Origin: Maribacter sp. BPC-D8
Lineage (GTDB): Bacteria; Bacteroidota; Bacteroidia; Flavobacteriales; Flavobacteriaceae
Direction: 5' to 3'
Assembly: GCF_035207705.1 (NCBI RefSeq)
Contig: NZ_CP128187.1
Span: forward strand, 372,001 to 436,000
Length of the DNA: 64,000 nucleotides
The position numbers and the translations under genes were made by a program. Below, one piece after another: positions 37,798-47,547 of this stretch (positions within the stretch are counted from its first letter, which is position 1; each line of letters opens with the position of its first letter). The notes beneath the pieces were generated by a model. It did not search any database. It had not been told where the DNA came from and saw only the letters and a program-made list of their open reading frames with translations.

Positions 37798-38571
37798 TTA
37801 TCCTGAAATTAAATAACCACCATCAACGGTATATTCACCGCCTGTCATATACGAACCGGCATCAGATGCTAGAAGCATTACAACTCCCGCTAATTCATCG
37901 GGTATAGCAATTCTTCTCAATGGAACTACAGCTTTATAGCCGGCAGCCAATTTATCATCTGACCAAAGCGCTTCACTAAGTTTTGTTTTTACCAGTCCAG
38001 GGCAAACTGCATTAGAGCGAATACCGTGTCTTCCCCATTCTTTTGCTTGATTTTTGGATAGCATGATCATGGCTGCTTTAGAAACACTGTATAAACCAAG
38101 GTTGAAACCTGGGTGAATTCCTTCTACGGATGAAATGTTGATAATACTACCGCTACCTTGTGCTTTCATATGCGGATGCACTAAGTTTGAAAGTATGCAT
38201 GGAGCTTTTACATTTACATTCATAATTTTATCAAAAGCCTCTTCATTAGAAGCTTCTAAAGGTCCGTAATAAGGGTTGATCGCTGCATTGTTTACCAAAA
38301 TATCTATTCTCCCATATTTCTCAATAGTTTTAGCTATTAATGCTTCGCGCTGGTCTGCTTCGCCAATGTGACATGCAATACCGATTGCTTCAAAACCAGC
38401 TTCTTGCATTTCTTTAGCAACAGCGTCAACAGCATCTTGTTTTCGACTGCTGATGACTACTTTTGCTCCGTTTTCTGCCAGACCTTTAGCTATTGAGAGT
38501 CCTATTCCTTTACTAGAACCTGTTATTACGGCTACTTTTCCAGTAAGATCAAATCTTTGTTTTATGCTCAT
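37798..38571 (-). CDS. Short-chain dehydrogenase/reductase
   Basis: 257 residues, TGSSKGIGLSIAKGLA cofactor motif, NNAAINPYYG, catalytic YSVSK, and C-terminal VDGGYLISG. This NNAAxNPYxG signature is seen in SDRs near ACAD10/11-type dehydrogenases and in DHRS4-like proteins. Likely acts on a hydroxy or keto acyl-CoA of the same pathway. Same strand as the downstream dehydrogenase, gap 53 bases. Confidence 0.87.
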   Translation of the reverse strand: MSIKQRFDLTGKVAVITGSSKGIGLSIAKGLAENGAKVVISSRKQDAVDAVAKEMQEAGFEAIGIACHIGEADQREALIAKTIEKYGRIDILVNNAAINPYYGPLEASNEEAFDKIMNVNVKAPCILSNLVHPHMKAQGSGSIINISSVEGIHPGFNLGLYSVSKAAMIMLSKNQAKEWGRHGIRSNAVCPGLVKTKLSEALWSDDKLAAGYKAVVPLRRIAIPDELAGVVMLLASDAGSYMTGGEYTVDGGYLISG

Positions 38572-38596
38572 TTTTCGTTGTTAGTTGATAGTATTT

Positions 38597-38655
38597 ATGT
38601 CACACTGAAAAACATTTATCAGTCTTATTTATTGAACTGTGCTCAGTATGACATT
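38597..38655. repeat. Degenerate REP-like inverted repeat
   Basis: TGTCACACTGA (38599-38609) and TCAGTATGACA (38643-38653) are inverted copies with one mismatch, separated by 33 bases. Flanking bases (complement reads TGTCATACTGAGCACAG) resemble short palindromic intergenic repeats frequent in flavobacteria. It lies between the long acyl-CoA dehydrogenase gene and the next SDR gene and could be a weak hairpin in the mRNA. Confidence 0.45.
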
Positions 38656-38674
38656 TTAGAATCTAGTATTTTAA

Positions 38675-40489
38675 TTATACAAAAACTTCCTTATCGGTAC
38701 CTATAGTCAAGGCGGTCTTATTGTCCATTAAAATTTCTGCTAATCCTGTAGTTTTTGGCAATTCATACTTGAAGTAGAATTGCATTGTATGTATTTTACT
38801 TTCGTAGAATTCAGCACTGTTTTCTTTGTTGCCGGTTACAAGGGCATTTTGTGCTTCTCTAGCTAAGTCTAACCATAACCATCCCATTAAAATGTTACTG
38901 AAAAATTCCATAAAAGGAGTAGCATCTGCTAAAAAACGTTGGTAATCACCTTTCATGGCAAAGCCCATTAATGATTTCAATACATCTTGTGTTAATTCTA
39001 ATTTGGCAGCTAACTTTTTAGCATATGGAGCTAATGAATCATGTGCCATACTAGCCTTAATGGAGTTGCTTATTTCTACGGATAATAGTTTTAAAGCTTC
39101 ACCATTATTCATGGTTACTTTTCTACCTAATAAATCTTGAGATTGAATACCAGTGGTACCTTCATAAAGGGCAAAAATTCGAATATCTCTTAGGTATTGT
39201 TGCAAAACGTAATCAGAACAAAAACCGTATCCGCCTAAAACTTGTACACCGGTATCTACAGATGTTTTGCCCATTTCTGAAGGGTATGTTTTTACTACAG
39301 GAGTCATTATTTCTAATAACAATCTATATTTTTCTCGTTCTTCTGCAGTTTCACTTGCAAGAGAAAGGTCGTGGTATTTCGCTGTTAAAAAGATCAAGCT
39401 TAACGAACCTTCAGAAATTGCTTTTTGAAGCAATAACATTCTTCTAACATCTGGGTGGTTAATGATTAATGTTTGCTCTTGATTAGCATCTTTTTTACCT
39501 GTGCTTGTAAGCTTACGTCCTTGAGGTCTTTCATTCGCATAATTTAAAGAAGCATGATAAGCAGCTGTTGCAATTGCAGCAGCACCTCTACCAACACCAA
39601 TTCTTGCTCCGTTCATCATCAAGAACATATATTTTAAACCTTGGTGAGGCTCACCAACTAACCAACCCGTACAATCTTCTTTGTCCCCGAAAAAGAGGTG
39701 TGTTGTACAGTACCCTCGTTGACCCATTTTTTGAAAATCGGCAACTGTAGTAACATCATTTGGGGTTAACCCACCGTCTGCGGTTGGTCTATTTTTTGGT
39801 ACTACAAATAGAGAAATTCCTTTTGTACCAGCAGGAGCTCCTTTAATTCGAGCTAATACCAAATGCACAATATTCTCTACACCTTGGTAATCTCCTCCTG
39901 AAATAAATATTTTTTGTCCGTTTATTTTATATGAATCACCATCTGGCGTAGCAGAGGTAACAATATCAGATAAAGAACTACCCGCTTGAGGTTCCGTTAA
40001 GCACATAGTACCGCCCCAAGTACCTTCTAGCATTTTTGGCACATAGGTTTCGTTAAGTTCTTTATTGCCAAAATGTGTTATTAATTCTGCAGAACCAACA
40101 GTTAAACCAACATAACCAGGTAAGTAATTATTAGCAGCTTCTTGTATAAAAGCAGAAGCATTCAATACCATTTGAGGCAATTGCATACCACCATCTTCAT
40201 ATGAAAAAGATCCAGAAATAAAGCCCATTTCACCAGCGGCTTTCATGTATTTGTTTACCTGCGGATGTACTACAATTTCACCATCTTTAAAATGCGCCGG
40301 TTGTTCGTCCATTTCTCTGAAATAAGGAAATAGTTCTTTATCAGAGAAATCCTTAACAGAATTTAAAAGCATTTCTATGGAGTCTTTATCATACTCGGCA
40401 TAACGTTCTTGCTCAAGTACATCTTGTACACTATGTACTTTGTATAATAAAAATTTAAGGGTTTCTAAATCTACATATTGGTTTGCCAT
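38675..40489 (-). CDS. Acyl-CoA dehydrogenase with C-terminal extension (about 600 residues)
   Basis: 604 residues, longer than ordinary acyl-CoA dehydrogenases because of an extra C-terminal domain (about 465-604). Core motifs are MCLTEPQAGSSLSD, YKINGQKIFISGGD, and LYEGTTGIQSQDLLGRK containing the catalytic glutamate. This architecture fits the FadE/DmdC-like group acting on medium or long acyl-CoA. It is the first gene of the 40489-28055 series and has a 16-bp near-palindrome 60 bases upstream. Confidence 0.92.
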   Translation of the reverse strand: MANQYVDLETLKFLLYKVHSVQDVLEQERYAEYDKDSIEMLLNSVKDFSDKELFPYFREMDEQPAHFKDGEIVVHPQVNKYMKAAGEMGFISGSFSYEDGGMQLPQMVLNASAFIQEAANNYLPGYVGLTVGSAELITHFGNKELNETYVPKMLEGTWGGTMCLTEPQAGSSLSDIVTSATPDGDSYKINGQKIFISGGDYQGVENIVHLVLARIKGAPAGTKGISLFVVPKNRPTADGGLTPNDVTTVADFQKMGQRGYCTTHLFFGDKEDCTGWLVGEPHQGLKYMFLMMNGARIGVGRGAAAIATAAYHASLNYANERPQGRKLTSTGKKDANQEQTLIINHPDVRRMLLLQKAISEGSLSLIFLTAKYHDLSLASETAEEREKYRLLLEIMTPVVKTYPSEMGKTSVDTGVQVLGGYGFCSDYVLQQYLRDIRIFALYEGTTGIQSQDLLGRKVTMNNGEALKLLSVEISNSIKASMAHDSLAPYAKKLAAKLELTQDVLKSLMGFAMKGDYQRFLADATPFMEFFSNILMGWLWLDLAREAQNALVTGNKENSAEFYESKIHTMQFYFKYELPKTTGLAEILMDNKTALTIGTDKEVFV

Positions 40490-40548
40490 ATCGAATTTTG
40501 TCTTTGAAATTATCGTACGACAATTTAGAATTATTTCATACGAAACTG

Positions 40549-40564
40549 ATTAAACCAGTTTAAT
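40549..40564. promoter_or_regulatory. Candidate operator upstream of the long acyl-CoA dehydrogenase gene
   Basis: ATTAAACCAGTTTAAT, palindromic except at the two central bases, lying 60-75 bases upstream of the start codon at 40489. Nearly the same site occurs at 44368 and a partial one at 46282. Confidence 0.55.
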
Positions 40565-40649
40565 AAAATAATAATATAAGGTTAAAATTTTACGATTATG
40601 ATAATTTGAATGGTAAAAAGTAGGTTAAAAATATGTAGTTGTTAATTAT

Positions 40650-41258
40650 TTAACTCTGTTGCGATATACTTATGCGCTTTCTAATTTTTGAAAGTCCGAC
40701 AGGTGTAAGCCCTAAATATGAGGCAATTAAATACTGTGGTACCCTTTGTAGTAAATCTGGGCGTTTTTCTAGAAGACGTAGATAACGTTCTTCGTTAGTT
40801 CTATTGCTTAACCTTTCGACCCGAGTAAAAATTTTCATAAATGCCTCTTGCATTGAAAGGCGACCGAAACGTTCTAATTGATGCGATTTTTTAAATGAAT
40901 TTTCGCCATCAGATTTTGATATGGCATACACAATAGTATTTTCAGAAGCTTTTAAATAATAGTCAGAAGGCGTTTCTTTTACATAGGCAGGTAAATCAGT
41001 AAAGAACAAATCTTCAGTATAAAACTCAAGAACCTTTTGCTCACCTTCTTCTAATTTATAATAGTAAATACAGCCTTTTGCAACGTAGTAAAAGTGTTCT
41101 ACCATTTGCCCTGGAGAAATTAACATATCACCTTTTTTAACTTCTATTCTTTTATAGTAAAGCAACCAGTGGTTTAAAATTTCTTCGTCCACCTCTGTAT
41201 ATGAAAGAATTTTGTTTTTAAGGTTCGTTAAATAATCTTTGGAAGCAGCTGCAGTCAT
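40650..41258 (-). CDS. Crp/Fnr-family transcription regulator
   Basis: 202 residues with a cyclic-nucleotide-binding beta-roll (about 25-130; LISPGQMVEHFYYVAKGCIYYY) and a C-terminal helix-turn-helix (about 160-200; VPQYLIASYLGLTPVGLSKIRKR). No FNR-type cysteine cluster is seen. The ligand is unknown; many Bacteroidota members lack true cAMP-binding residues. It lies inside the acyl-CoA island, so it may control it, possibly through the palindromes at 40549 and 44368; that link is inference. Confidence 0.88.
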   Translation of the reverse strand: MTAAASKDYLTNLKNKILSYTEVDEEILNHWLLYYKRIEVKKGDMLISPGQMVEHFYYVAKGCIYYYKLEEGEQKVLEFYTEDLFFTDLPAYVKETPSDYYLKASENTIVYAISKSDGENSFKKSHQLERFGRLSMQEAFMKIFTRVERLSNRTNEERYLRLLEKRPDLLQRVPQYLIASYLGLTPVGLSKIRKRISISQQS

Positions 41259-41327
41259 TTATTCGTAAAATCTTTTGGGACTTTATAAATATAGGCATTT
41301 TGTTCAATTAAGAAACTGCTTTATTGT

Positions 41328-41360
41328 GGCTTGATAAATATTTTTTTTATTTATCAAGCC
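41328..41360. terminator. Hairpin between the TonB-receptor gene and the crp-like gene
   Basis: A 13-bp perfect inverted repeat (ggcttgataaata / tatttatcaagcc) around a loop of seven T. It is downstream of the receptor stop on the minus strand. No long U tract follows on that strand, so termination is uncertain and an mRNA-stabilising hairpin is possible. Confidence 0.5.
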
Positions 41361-41432
41361 TTATGACTGAACCTATTTTAATTTTCACTTTGGTTTATAG
41401 CATCAATATTTATCTTTTTTTAAGGTCTATTT

Positions 41433-44312
41433 CTATTTTTTATTTCCTCCAAAACTATATGTCAATTTGGCAATAATTCTTCTTCCAATTGCCGGCATAT
41501 TGACCAAAGCTCTGTATTCATTATTGAATAAATTTTGGGCAGAAATGTCTATTGCTAAATCTTTATTAAAAGCATAGCCAATACCTGCATCAATCAAGTT
41601 TTTTTCTTGAACTTCACCAGAAAACTGTCCGGCACTTGCAGTAAAGGCATCATCATGTTGAAATGATACGTTACCTCTAATTCCTTTTTCCCCTCCATAA
41701 TTAGCTCCTAATCTATATTTATTTGCAGGTGCATTTAAAAAGGTAGTAAATGGTGCACTACCATCACCTTGTTCTCTTTCATATTCAGAAGCGTTGACCC
41801 AAGAGTAGTTGGCGAAGAACGTTAATTCATCCGAGGCGAAATATTGCAAACCTAAATCTGCACCATATCTTGTATAAGGAGCATCAAAAACTCTGTAACC
41901 TGCAGCAACATGTAAAATACCATCATCTTGTGGCACTCTATTAGTTTCAACACTACCAGTTGAATAAAAGTTTGGGATTAAAGCGGCAGTACCTGCATAA
42001 GCTTGCGAGACTAAACTTGTGGCAGCTTCTTGAGGTAAACCGGCTTCTACTAATGCGCCTATTAATTCTCCTGTTTTAGCTAAAAAAGGATCTTGACTAA
42101 AACCATTTAAACCTATTAACGGAGCAATTGCTGTAAAGTCAAAACCGCCTCTTTCTGTAATAGCATACAAATCAAGAGAAGCAGAAAATTTATCACCTAT
42201 AATCCCTTTATAACCAACTTCATAAGTCTTAGATGTTGCTATTACCCCACGTACTGTATTGGTTAAATTATTATTAGGTGTACCACCTTCCAATGCGTTA
42301 ATTCCAAGAAATGTTCCGTTATTTCCGGTAGGGCTATTTGCTAACACGCCTTGAATATCATCAATGAAGTCTCCTAAGCCATTGGCTTGCATAGCTGCAA
42401 TTAAAGAGCCTGATGCAAATTGATGAACAAACTCATTACTAAGACCGCCTGTGCCTAATAATTCTTTAGGTAATTCTTGCGGAAGTGCACCGGCAAGAGG
42501 CGTTAGTGCCTCTATAGGAATACCAGTTGCCCCACTTATACCAGCAGCTGTTACATTATGATTTAAAAATTCGATACTTGTTGCATTATCAAATGAATGA
42601 ATGTCATTTGACCCGGCTAACCAAAAATCAAGAAAGCCCGGAACAGGAGAATTTACTGGGAAATCGTAATTCCATTCTGAGGCAGAAGGAGAGAAACTAG
42701 CATTATTAAAAGAAGCTCTAAACGTATGTTTTGGACTTGCCTTATACACTAATGCAATTCTAGGAGCGACAGCAGTTTCATCAGGAATATTAAATTTATC
42801 AAAACGTCCTGCCAAAACTAAATCTAACTTTTTTGCCAATGCGAATTTACCCTGCGCATAGATACCGAATACATTATAATCATCATCGTTTTCGTTTCTA
42901 CCATGCACCAATCCTTCGGTATCTATTTTAGTAAGACGGTAATCTGACCCAACCGTAAAATTTGCATTTAAAAAATCAGGAATATCAAAGTTATATTGCA
43001 ATTGCCCTTCGTATTGTTTTATAGCTGTTGGAGTTCTATTACCTGTTTGATATAAAAATATAGGTCTGTCTTCAGGACCGTAATTTGTGTGAGTTGTATA
43101 AAATTGAGCAAACAACCCACCTTTCTGCATTCTTGCTTGTCCCCAAACTTCTTGCGGTTGTGATAAACCCTCCCCTAAATCATTATAAAATACAGAAGAA
43201 GCTTGATTTAATCCCCCTGCGACTACAATGCTTAAATCATCTTCTGGACGAAATTCTAAAGTAATATCAGAACCCATGTTCCAATAATAATCTTGCATAA
43301 CATTTCCATCTGCTCTAGGGGTTAATTCTAGTAAAGTTTTACCAGGTGTACGATCATCAACTACACCTGATGAGGTAAGAGCAGGTTGTGTAATTATAGA
43401 ACTAAACTTATCAATTTGTCTTGTAAAAGTACCGTCAGCTGCAGTTGTGCCTTCTGAACCATCTAGCGTAAATTCATCACCACGGTTATATTGTAGATTT
43501 ATTTTGTAACCAAATTTATCAGATACTTTAGTGGCATGTCGTAATGCAGCACCGTAAGTATTTAATTCGCCACCATAAACCTGAACTGTAGTACCAGGTT
43601 GATCAATAGGGCTTTTAGTGATAAAGTGGATAACACCAGAAGTTACACCAGGACCATAAAGTGCAGATCCTGCACCTCTAACCACTTCAATTCGTTCAAT
43701 ATCAATAGTACTAAGTCCAGATTTATCTGATTGAAATGTATTATTTCCTGGTGCTACCAAACTTCTATAATCTTTAATAGGAAAAACTCTTGTACTAAAG
43801 GTACTGGCAGCTGCTCTCATTTCAAAATTCATTCTAGAGCCAGATTGCTGCTGAACAGTAACACCCGGTACATTAATCAAATTTCTTGCAGCATCAATTT
43901 GAGGAGAGCCCACTAATTTTTTAGCAGACAGTACAGTTACCGAAGCGGGAGCTTCTTGTACCTTTTCTCTTCTTCTTGAGGCAGATATGACCACTTCATC
44001 TATTATAAAAGCACTTTCTTTTAGGCTATACTTTAGGTTAGCGCTAGCACTGGTTACCGGTATTATTTTAGCGGCATAACCAGAATAACTAATAGATAAT
44101 TTCCAAGGAAGCGGTTCGTTACTAGTAATGGTGAATTTTCCATCAAAATCTGTACTCGCACCAGTGTTGGTTCCTTGTATTATTACATTGGCACCAACTA
44201 AAGGGTCGCCAATTTTTTCATCTGTAATTACTCCAGAAATAGTGGTTTGTGCTGTAAGAGCGACTGTTGATAGCACAAAGATTGCCAATGTCGTTAATAA
44301 GAATTTTTTCAT
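41433..44312 (-). CDS. TonB-dependent outer-membrane receptor
   Basis: 959 residues. Signal peptide (MKKFLLTTLAIFVLSTVALTA, cleavage about 21), carboxypeptidase-like regulatory domain (TTISGVITDEKIGDPLVGAN, about 22-105), plug domain (RRREKVQEAPASVTVLSA, about 110-235) and a C-terminal beta barrel ending YSFGGNKK. There is no SusD partner, so it is not a classic polysaccharide pair. Position in the acyl-CoA island suggests import of a lipid-like or small organic substrate; this is inference. A perfect 16-bp palindrome lies 56-71 bases upstream of the start. Confidence 0.93.
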   Translation of the reverse strand: MKKFLLTTLAIFVLSTVALTAQTTISGVITDEKIGDPLVGANVIIQGTNTGASTDFDGKFTITSNEPLPWKLSISYSGYAAKIIPVTSASANLKYSLKESAFIIDEVVISASRRREKVQEAPASVTVLSAKKLVGSPQIDAARNLINVPGVTVQQQSGSRMNFEMRAAASTFSTRVFPIKDYRSLVAPGNNTFQSDKSGLSTIDIERIEVVRGAGSALYGPGVTSGVIHFITKSPIDQPGTTVQVYGGELNTYGAALRHATKVSDKFGYKINLQYNRGDEFTLDGSEGTTAADGTFTRQIDKFSSIITQPALTSSGVVDDRTPGKTLLELTPRADGNVMQDYYWNMGSDITLEFRPEDDLSIVVAGGLNQASSVFYNDLGEGLSQPQEVWGQARMQKGGLFAQFYTTHTNYGPEDRPIFLYQTGNRTPTAIKQYEGQLQYNFDIPDFLNANFTVGSDYRLTKIDTEGLVHGRNENDDDYNVFGIYAQGKFALAKKLDLVLAGRFDKFNIPDETAVAPRIALVYKASPKHTFRASFNNASFSPSASEWNYDFPVNSPVPGFLDFWLAGSNDIHSFDNATSIEFLNHNVTAAGISGATGIPIEALTPLAGALPQELPKELLGTGGLSNEFVHQFASGSLIAAMQANGLGDFIDDIQGVLANSPTGNNGTFLGINALEGGTPNNNLTNTVRGVIATSKTYEVGYKGIIGDKFSASLDLYAITERGGFDFTAIAPLIGLNGFSQDPFLAKTGELIGALVEAGLPQEAATSLVSQAYAGTAALIPNFYSTGSVETNRVPQDDGILHVAAGYRVFDAPYTRYGADLGLQYFASDELTFFANYSWVNASEYEREQGDGSAPFTTFLNAPANKYRLGANYGGEKGIRGNVSFQHDDAFTASAGQFSGEVQEKNLIDAGIGYAFNKDLAIDISAQNLFNNEYRALVNMPAIGRRIIAKLTYSFGGNKK

Positions 44313-44367
44313 TTTGGTTGATCGGTTTAATGTTCGCTCTAATATATAGATATTATTAAATAATTAA

Positions 44368-44383
44368 ATTAAACTAGTTTAAT
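44368..44383. promoter_or_regulatory. Perfect 16-bp palindrome upstream of the TonB-receptor gene
   Basis: ATTAAACTAGTTTAAT is its own reverse complement. It lies 56-71 bases upstream of the receptor start codon and matches the 40549 site at 15 of 16 bases. Confidence 0.6.
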
Positions 44384-44947
44384 AAATTAAATTAATAATT
44401 TTTGTAGTACATATTTATATATATGATAATTTATAGGGGTATTTATTGATTAAAATTAAAAAGATAAATATTCTATTTCTTAAGTATAATCACTGTGGGT
44501 AATTAATTTTCGACACCCTTTCAATCCTTTAATCCTGCTTAAATAGTTCTATTAATATCTAAATTTAGAAGTACCCTTATCAGGTTTGTGTAAATTCAAA
44601 TCAGTTTTATACCTGTTAAGCCGTTATTAAGTGCGCTGTTCTTGAATGGTATTTGAGATTCTTAAATTGGTAACCAAAAATGTATACAGTGAGAAGTTGT
44701 GCTTTAGAATTTAAATTAGTGGTTATCAAAATGATTATAAAAGTCATTTTAAATTTTTTCTATATTATAAATGGTGTAATTCTAACAACGTATAATGCAG
44801 ATTATGGTGTTTTTAAAAGTGATAAAAGGTTTCACTTTTTCAATGATTAAGTAATACTGTTTTGTTGTCAATTAAATATTAACTTAATAATAGATATTTA
44901 AATACTGTGAAGCTTGGCTTGAAATTTAAAGGTTATTTCTTATGCAA

Positions 44948-44976
44948 AACCTCGTGGGTTCACCACGAGGTTGTTT
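44948..44976 (-). terminator. Terminator of the 45026-46207 thiolase gene
   Basis: Stem aacctcgtgg (44948-44957) / ccacgaggtt (44963-44972), loop of five. Read on the minus strand the hairpin is followed by TTTTGC. Confidence 0.65.
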
Positions 44977-45025
44977 ATATATAAAATGTGTAATGGTTGT
45001 ATTAATTACAATGTTTGATGTGATT

Positions 45026-46207
45026 TTATACCACCTCAAAAAGTCCTGCAGCACCCATTCCACCACCAACACACATGGTAGATACTACATATTTGGCACC
45101 GCGTCTTTTTCCTTCGATCAAGGCATGAGCAACCATTCTTGATCCAGACATACCATACGGGTGCCCAATAGAAATAGCGCCACCATTTACATTCATTAAT
45201 TCGTTAGGTATACCTAATTTTTCTTGGCAATACAGCACCTGAACGGCAAAAGCCTCATTCAGTTCCCAAAGACCAATGTCACTCATTTTTAAGCCATGAG
45301 CCTTTAATAGTTTGGGAATGGCGTAAACAGGTCCGATTCCCATTTCGTCAGGCTCACAACCAGCAACGGCAATACCGCGATAAATACCTAAGGGAGAAAC
45401 ACCACGTTGTTCTGCTAATTTAGAATCCATTAAAACACAGGCAGATGCACCGTCAGACATTTGGCTGGCATTACCCGCAGTTATTGTTCCGCCTTCATTT
45501 ACTAAGCGTAAACTGGCTAAACCTTCAGCCGTTGTTTCGGGTCTGTTACCTTCATCTTTATTTAAATAAGCTGGGTGAAACCTCATTTCTTTAGTTTCCT
45601 TATCTATTATTGCTTTGATCGTTTCAATTGGTATGATCTCATCATCAAATTTTCCTGCCTCTTGAGCTGCTGCAGTTCGCATTTGAGATTGAAGTGCGTA
45701 TACATCTTGTGCTTCTCGACTTATATTATAGCGTTTTGCAACCACTTCAGCAGTTTGTAGCATTGGCATATAAACATCTTTATGAATAGCTTTTAATTTT
45801 TTGTCTACCATATGAAATGTATTCATATGTTCGTTTTGAACCATAGAAATTGATTCTACGCCGCCGCCTATTGCAACACTCATGCCGTCATGCAAAATTT
45901 GTTTAGCAGCTGTTGCAATCGCCATCATACCAGAAGAACATTGACGATCAATGGTCATACCAGAAACAGTTACGGGTAAACCACCTGCAAGAGCAGCCAT
46001 TCGACCTATATTCATACCTGAAGACCCTTGGGGTAAAGCACAACCCATAATTACATCATCGATTTCTGCCGGATCTACCCCAGAGCGTTTAACAGCTTCA
46101 TGTATTGCCCAACCTGCCATTGTAGGCGTTTGGGTGGCATTCATTGCCCCTTTATATGCTCGCCCCATAGGCGTTCTAGCCGTTGATACAATTACTGCGT
46201 CTTTCAT
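45026..46207 (-). CDS. Acetyl-CoA acyltransferase (3-ketoacyl-CoA thiolase)
   Basis: 393 residues. Acylation cysteine in [12 protein letters not shown], His in [17 protein letters not shown], and second Cys in [14 protein letters not shown]-terminus [20 protein letters not shown] is typical of FadA-like thiolases. It would perform the final thiolysis step of the island. Single-gene unit with its own terminator and a partial copy of the island palindrome upstream. Confidence 0.94.
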   Translation of the reverse strand: MKDAVIVSTARTPMGRAYKGAMNATQTPTMAGWAIHEAVKRSGVDPAEIDDVIMGCALPQGSSGMNIGRMAALAGGLPVTVSGMTIDRQCSSGMMAIATAAKQILHDGMSVAIGGGVESISMVQNEHMNTFHMVDKKLKAIHKDVYMPMLQTAEVVAKRYNISREAQDVYALQSQMRTAAAQEAGKFDDEIIPIETIKAIIDKETKEMRFHPAYLNKDEGNRPETTAEGLASLRLVNEGGTITAGNASQMSDGASACVLMDSKLAEQRGVSPLGIYRGIAVAGCEPDEMGIGPVYAIPKLLKAHGLKMSDIGLWELNEAFAVQVLYCQEKLGIPNELMNVNGGAISIGHPYGMSGSRMVAHALIEGKRRGAKYVVSTMCVGGGMGAAGLFEVV

Positions 46208-46686
46208 GTTTTATATTTTATAAGTTAGTTTTTTATTTGATTATAGGTTTTTAAGTCTGCATCTATAATTGGTAATTGGCATAAACTGGTGTAGTAGTTT
46301 GTCAATACTAGTATGAGTCATTCATACGATAAAAGTCATCTAATTTTTTAAAATCAGCTGTTGTTTATTATCAACAATGGTAGAAAAAGCTTTGTAATTA
46401 ATCAATATTTTAACAAAATTTCAGCGATTTAATATAATAGTTTAATGAAAATCATCTTTTTCGTAATTAGCTTGTGTGTTTGAAACTATATTTTTTTGGA
46501 TTTTTATTTATATTATAATTTATTATGGGAGTACGATTTTACATTTTCGTATAAGTGAAAAGAAGTATTTTTTATATAAAATTTCAGTTGCTTTTCTCTA
46601 GTGTTTTTTTAGAAGTGAATCGCTGTAACCATACGCTTTTAGTTTTTTTATACTTAAATTGTTCCACTTACAACCAGTTATTAAAC
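46208..46686. other. Divergent promoter region between thiolase and thioesterase genes
   Basis: 479 AT-rich bases with no credible gene. It contains the partial operator at 46282-46295, a 10-bp palindrome (atactagtat near 46306) and ATACGA repeats near 46324 and, inverted, near 46548. An upstream extension of the thioesterase frame into this region lacks coding character. Confidence 0.5.
46282..46295. promoter_or_regulatory. Partial copy of the island operator upstream of the thiolase gene
   Basis: TAAACTGGTGTAG (46282-46294) matches the complement of the 40549 site, TAAACTGGTTTAA, at 11 of 13 bases. It is 75-88 bases upstream of the thiolase start, a similar distance to the other two sites. 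Confidence 0.4.
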
Positions 46687-47547
46687 ATGCAGACAATTAA
46701 AGAATTAATAGAGTTGATAACTCTGAAAAAAATAGATGATACCACATTTGAAGGGCAAAATTATCAAGCGCCCTGGGGAAGGGTTTTTGGAGGGCAAGTG
46801 CTAGCACAAGCTTTGCATGCAGCTTATCAAACAGTTCCAGAAGATCGTATTGCACATTCATTACACGGTTATTTTATTTTAGGCGGAGATTTAAGATATC
46901 CTATTGTTTATGAGGTAGATACTATTAGAAATGGAGGTAGTTTTACCACAAGAAGAGTAGTGGCGAAACAAAATGGGACAGCTATCTTTAATATGGCAGC
47001 ATCTTTTCAGGTAAAATCTGATGGAGTTAATCATCAGTTTCCAATGCCTAATTTAATTCCTCCAGAGAAATTAACAACGAGTCTTGAGCAATTAGAAGAG
47101 ATAAAAGATCTATACCCAGGGGCTTATAAAAGACTGAAGGCTATACAGCCTAAAGTATTTGATTTTAAACCCGTAGAAAAATTTACAACTCAGTTGGTAG
47201 AGAATGGTTCTCCTTTTTTTAATACTTGGATTCGAACCTCTGATACGGCTGAAATTAATTTACCAATGCAGCAACAATTATTAGCGTATGCTTCTGATTA
47301 TAACTTGCTAACAACAGCTACTTTACCACATCGAGAGCAATTGAATAAAGGTGAAACGTTTTATGCTAGTTTAGACCATGCAATTTGGTTTCATAGAGAA
47401 TTTGATATTACAAAATGGTTGTTGTATAGTATGGATAGCCCAAGTGCATCTAATTCTCGCGGATTTGCAAGAGGTAGTGTTTACGATAGAAAAGGGGTTT
47501 TAGTGGCTTCGGTTGCGCAAGAAGGGTTAATGCGTCAAAGTTTATAA
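46687..47547 (+). CDS. tesB: Acyl-CoA thioesterase II (TesB-type, double hot-dog)
   Basis: 286 residues from ATG at 46687 (MQTIKELIELI), the family's usual start and length; an upstream extension in frame is not conserved. Landmarks are WGRVFGGQVLAQAL, HSLHGYFILGGD, the active-site Asp region (LDHAIWFHREFD) and the C-terminal SRGFARGSVYDRKGVLVASVAQEGL. It hydrolyses acyl-CoA to free acid and CoA. It is transcribed divergently from the thiolase gene. A decayed relative lies at 27539. Confidence 0.93.
   Translation: MQTIKELIELITLKKIDDTTFEGQNYQAPWGRVFGGQVLAQALHAAYQTVPEDRIAHSLHGYFILGGDLRYPIVYEVDTIRNGGSFTTRRVVAKQNGTAIFNMAASFQVKSDGVNHQFPMPNLIPPEKLTTSLEQLEEIKDLYPGAYKRLKAIQPKVFDFKPVEKFTTQLVENGSPFFNTWIRTSDTAEINLPMQQQLLAYASDYNLLTTATLPHREQLNKGETFYASLDHAIWFHREFDITKWLLYSMDSPSASNSRGFARGSVYDRKGVLVASVAQEGLMRQSL

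Larger units (their letters stand above)
44313..45025. other. Intergenic region (713 bases)
   Basis: Holds the palindrome at 44368-44383, an 8-bp hairpin (aaaagtga 44815-44822 / tcacttttt from 44832) and the thiolase terminator. No ORF with coding character was seen. A small RNA ending at the 44815 hairpin is conceivable, but no convincing promoter was found. Confidence 0.4.

Noticed and set aside
44590..44842. Possible small RNA ending at the hairpin 44815-44839
   Set aside because: No promoter matching TTTG/TAnnTTTG at the right spacing was found, and the hairpin has only 8 bp.
28055..46207. Secondary-metabolite (polyketide-like) gene cluster
   Set aside because: There are no ketosynthase, acyltransferase or carrier-protein genes. 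Ligase, dehydrogenases, hydratases and thiolase fit acyl-CoA degradation.
46555..46686. N-terminal extension of the TesB-type protein
   Set aside because: The extension is AT-rich promoter DNA; MQTIKEL is also the start seen in the decayed copy at 27539.
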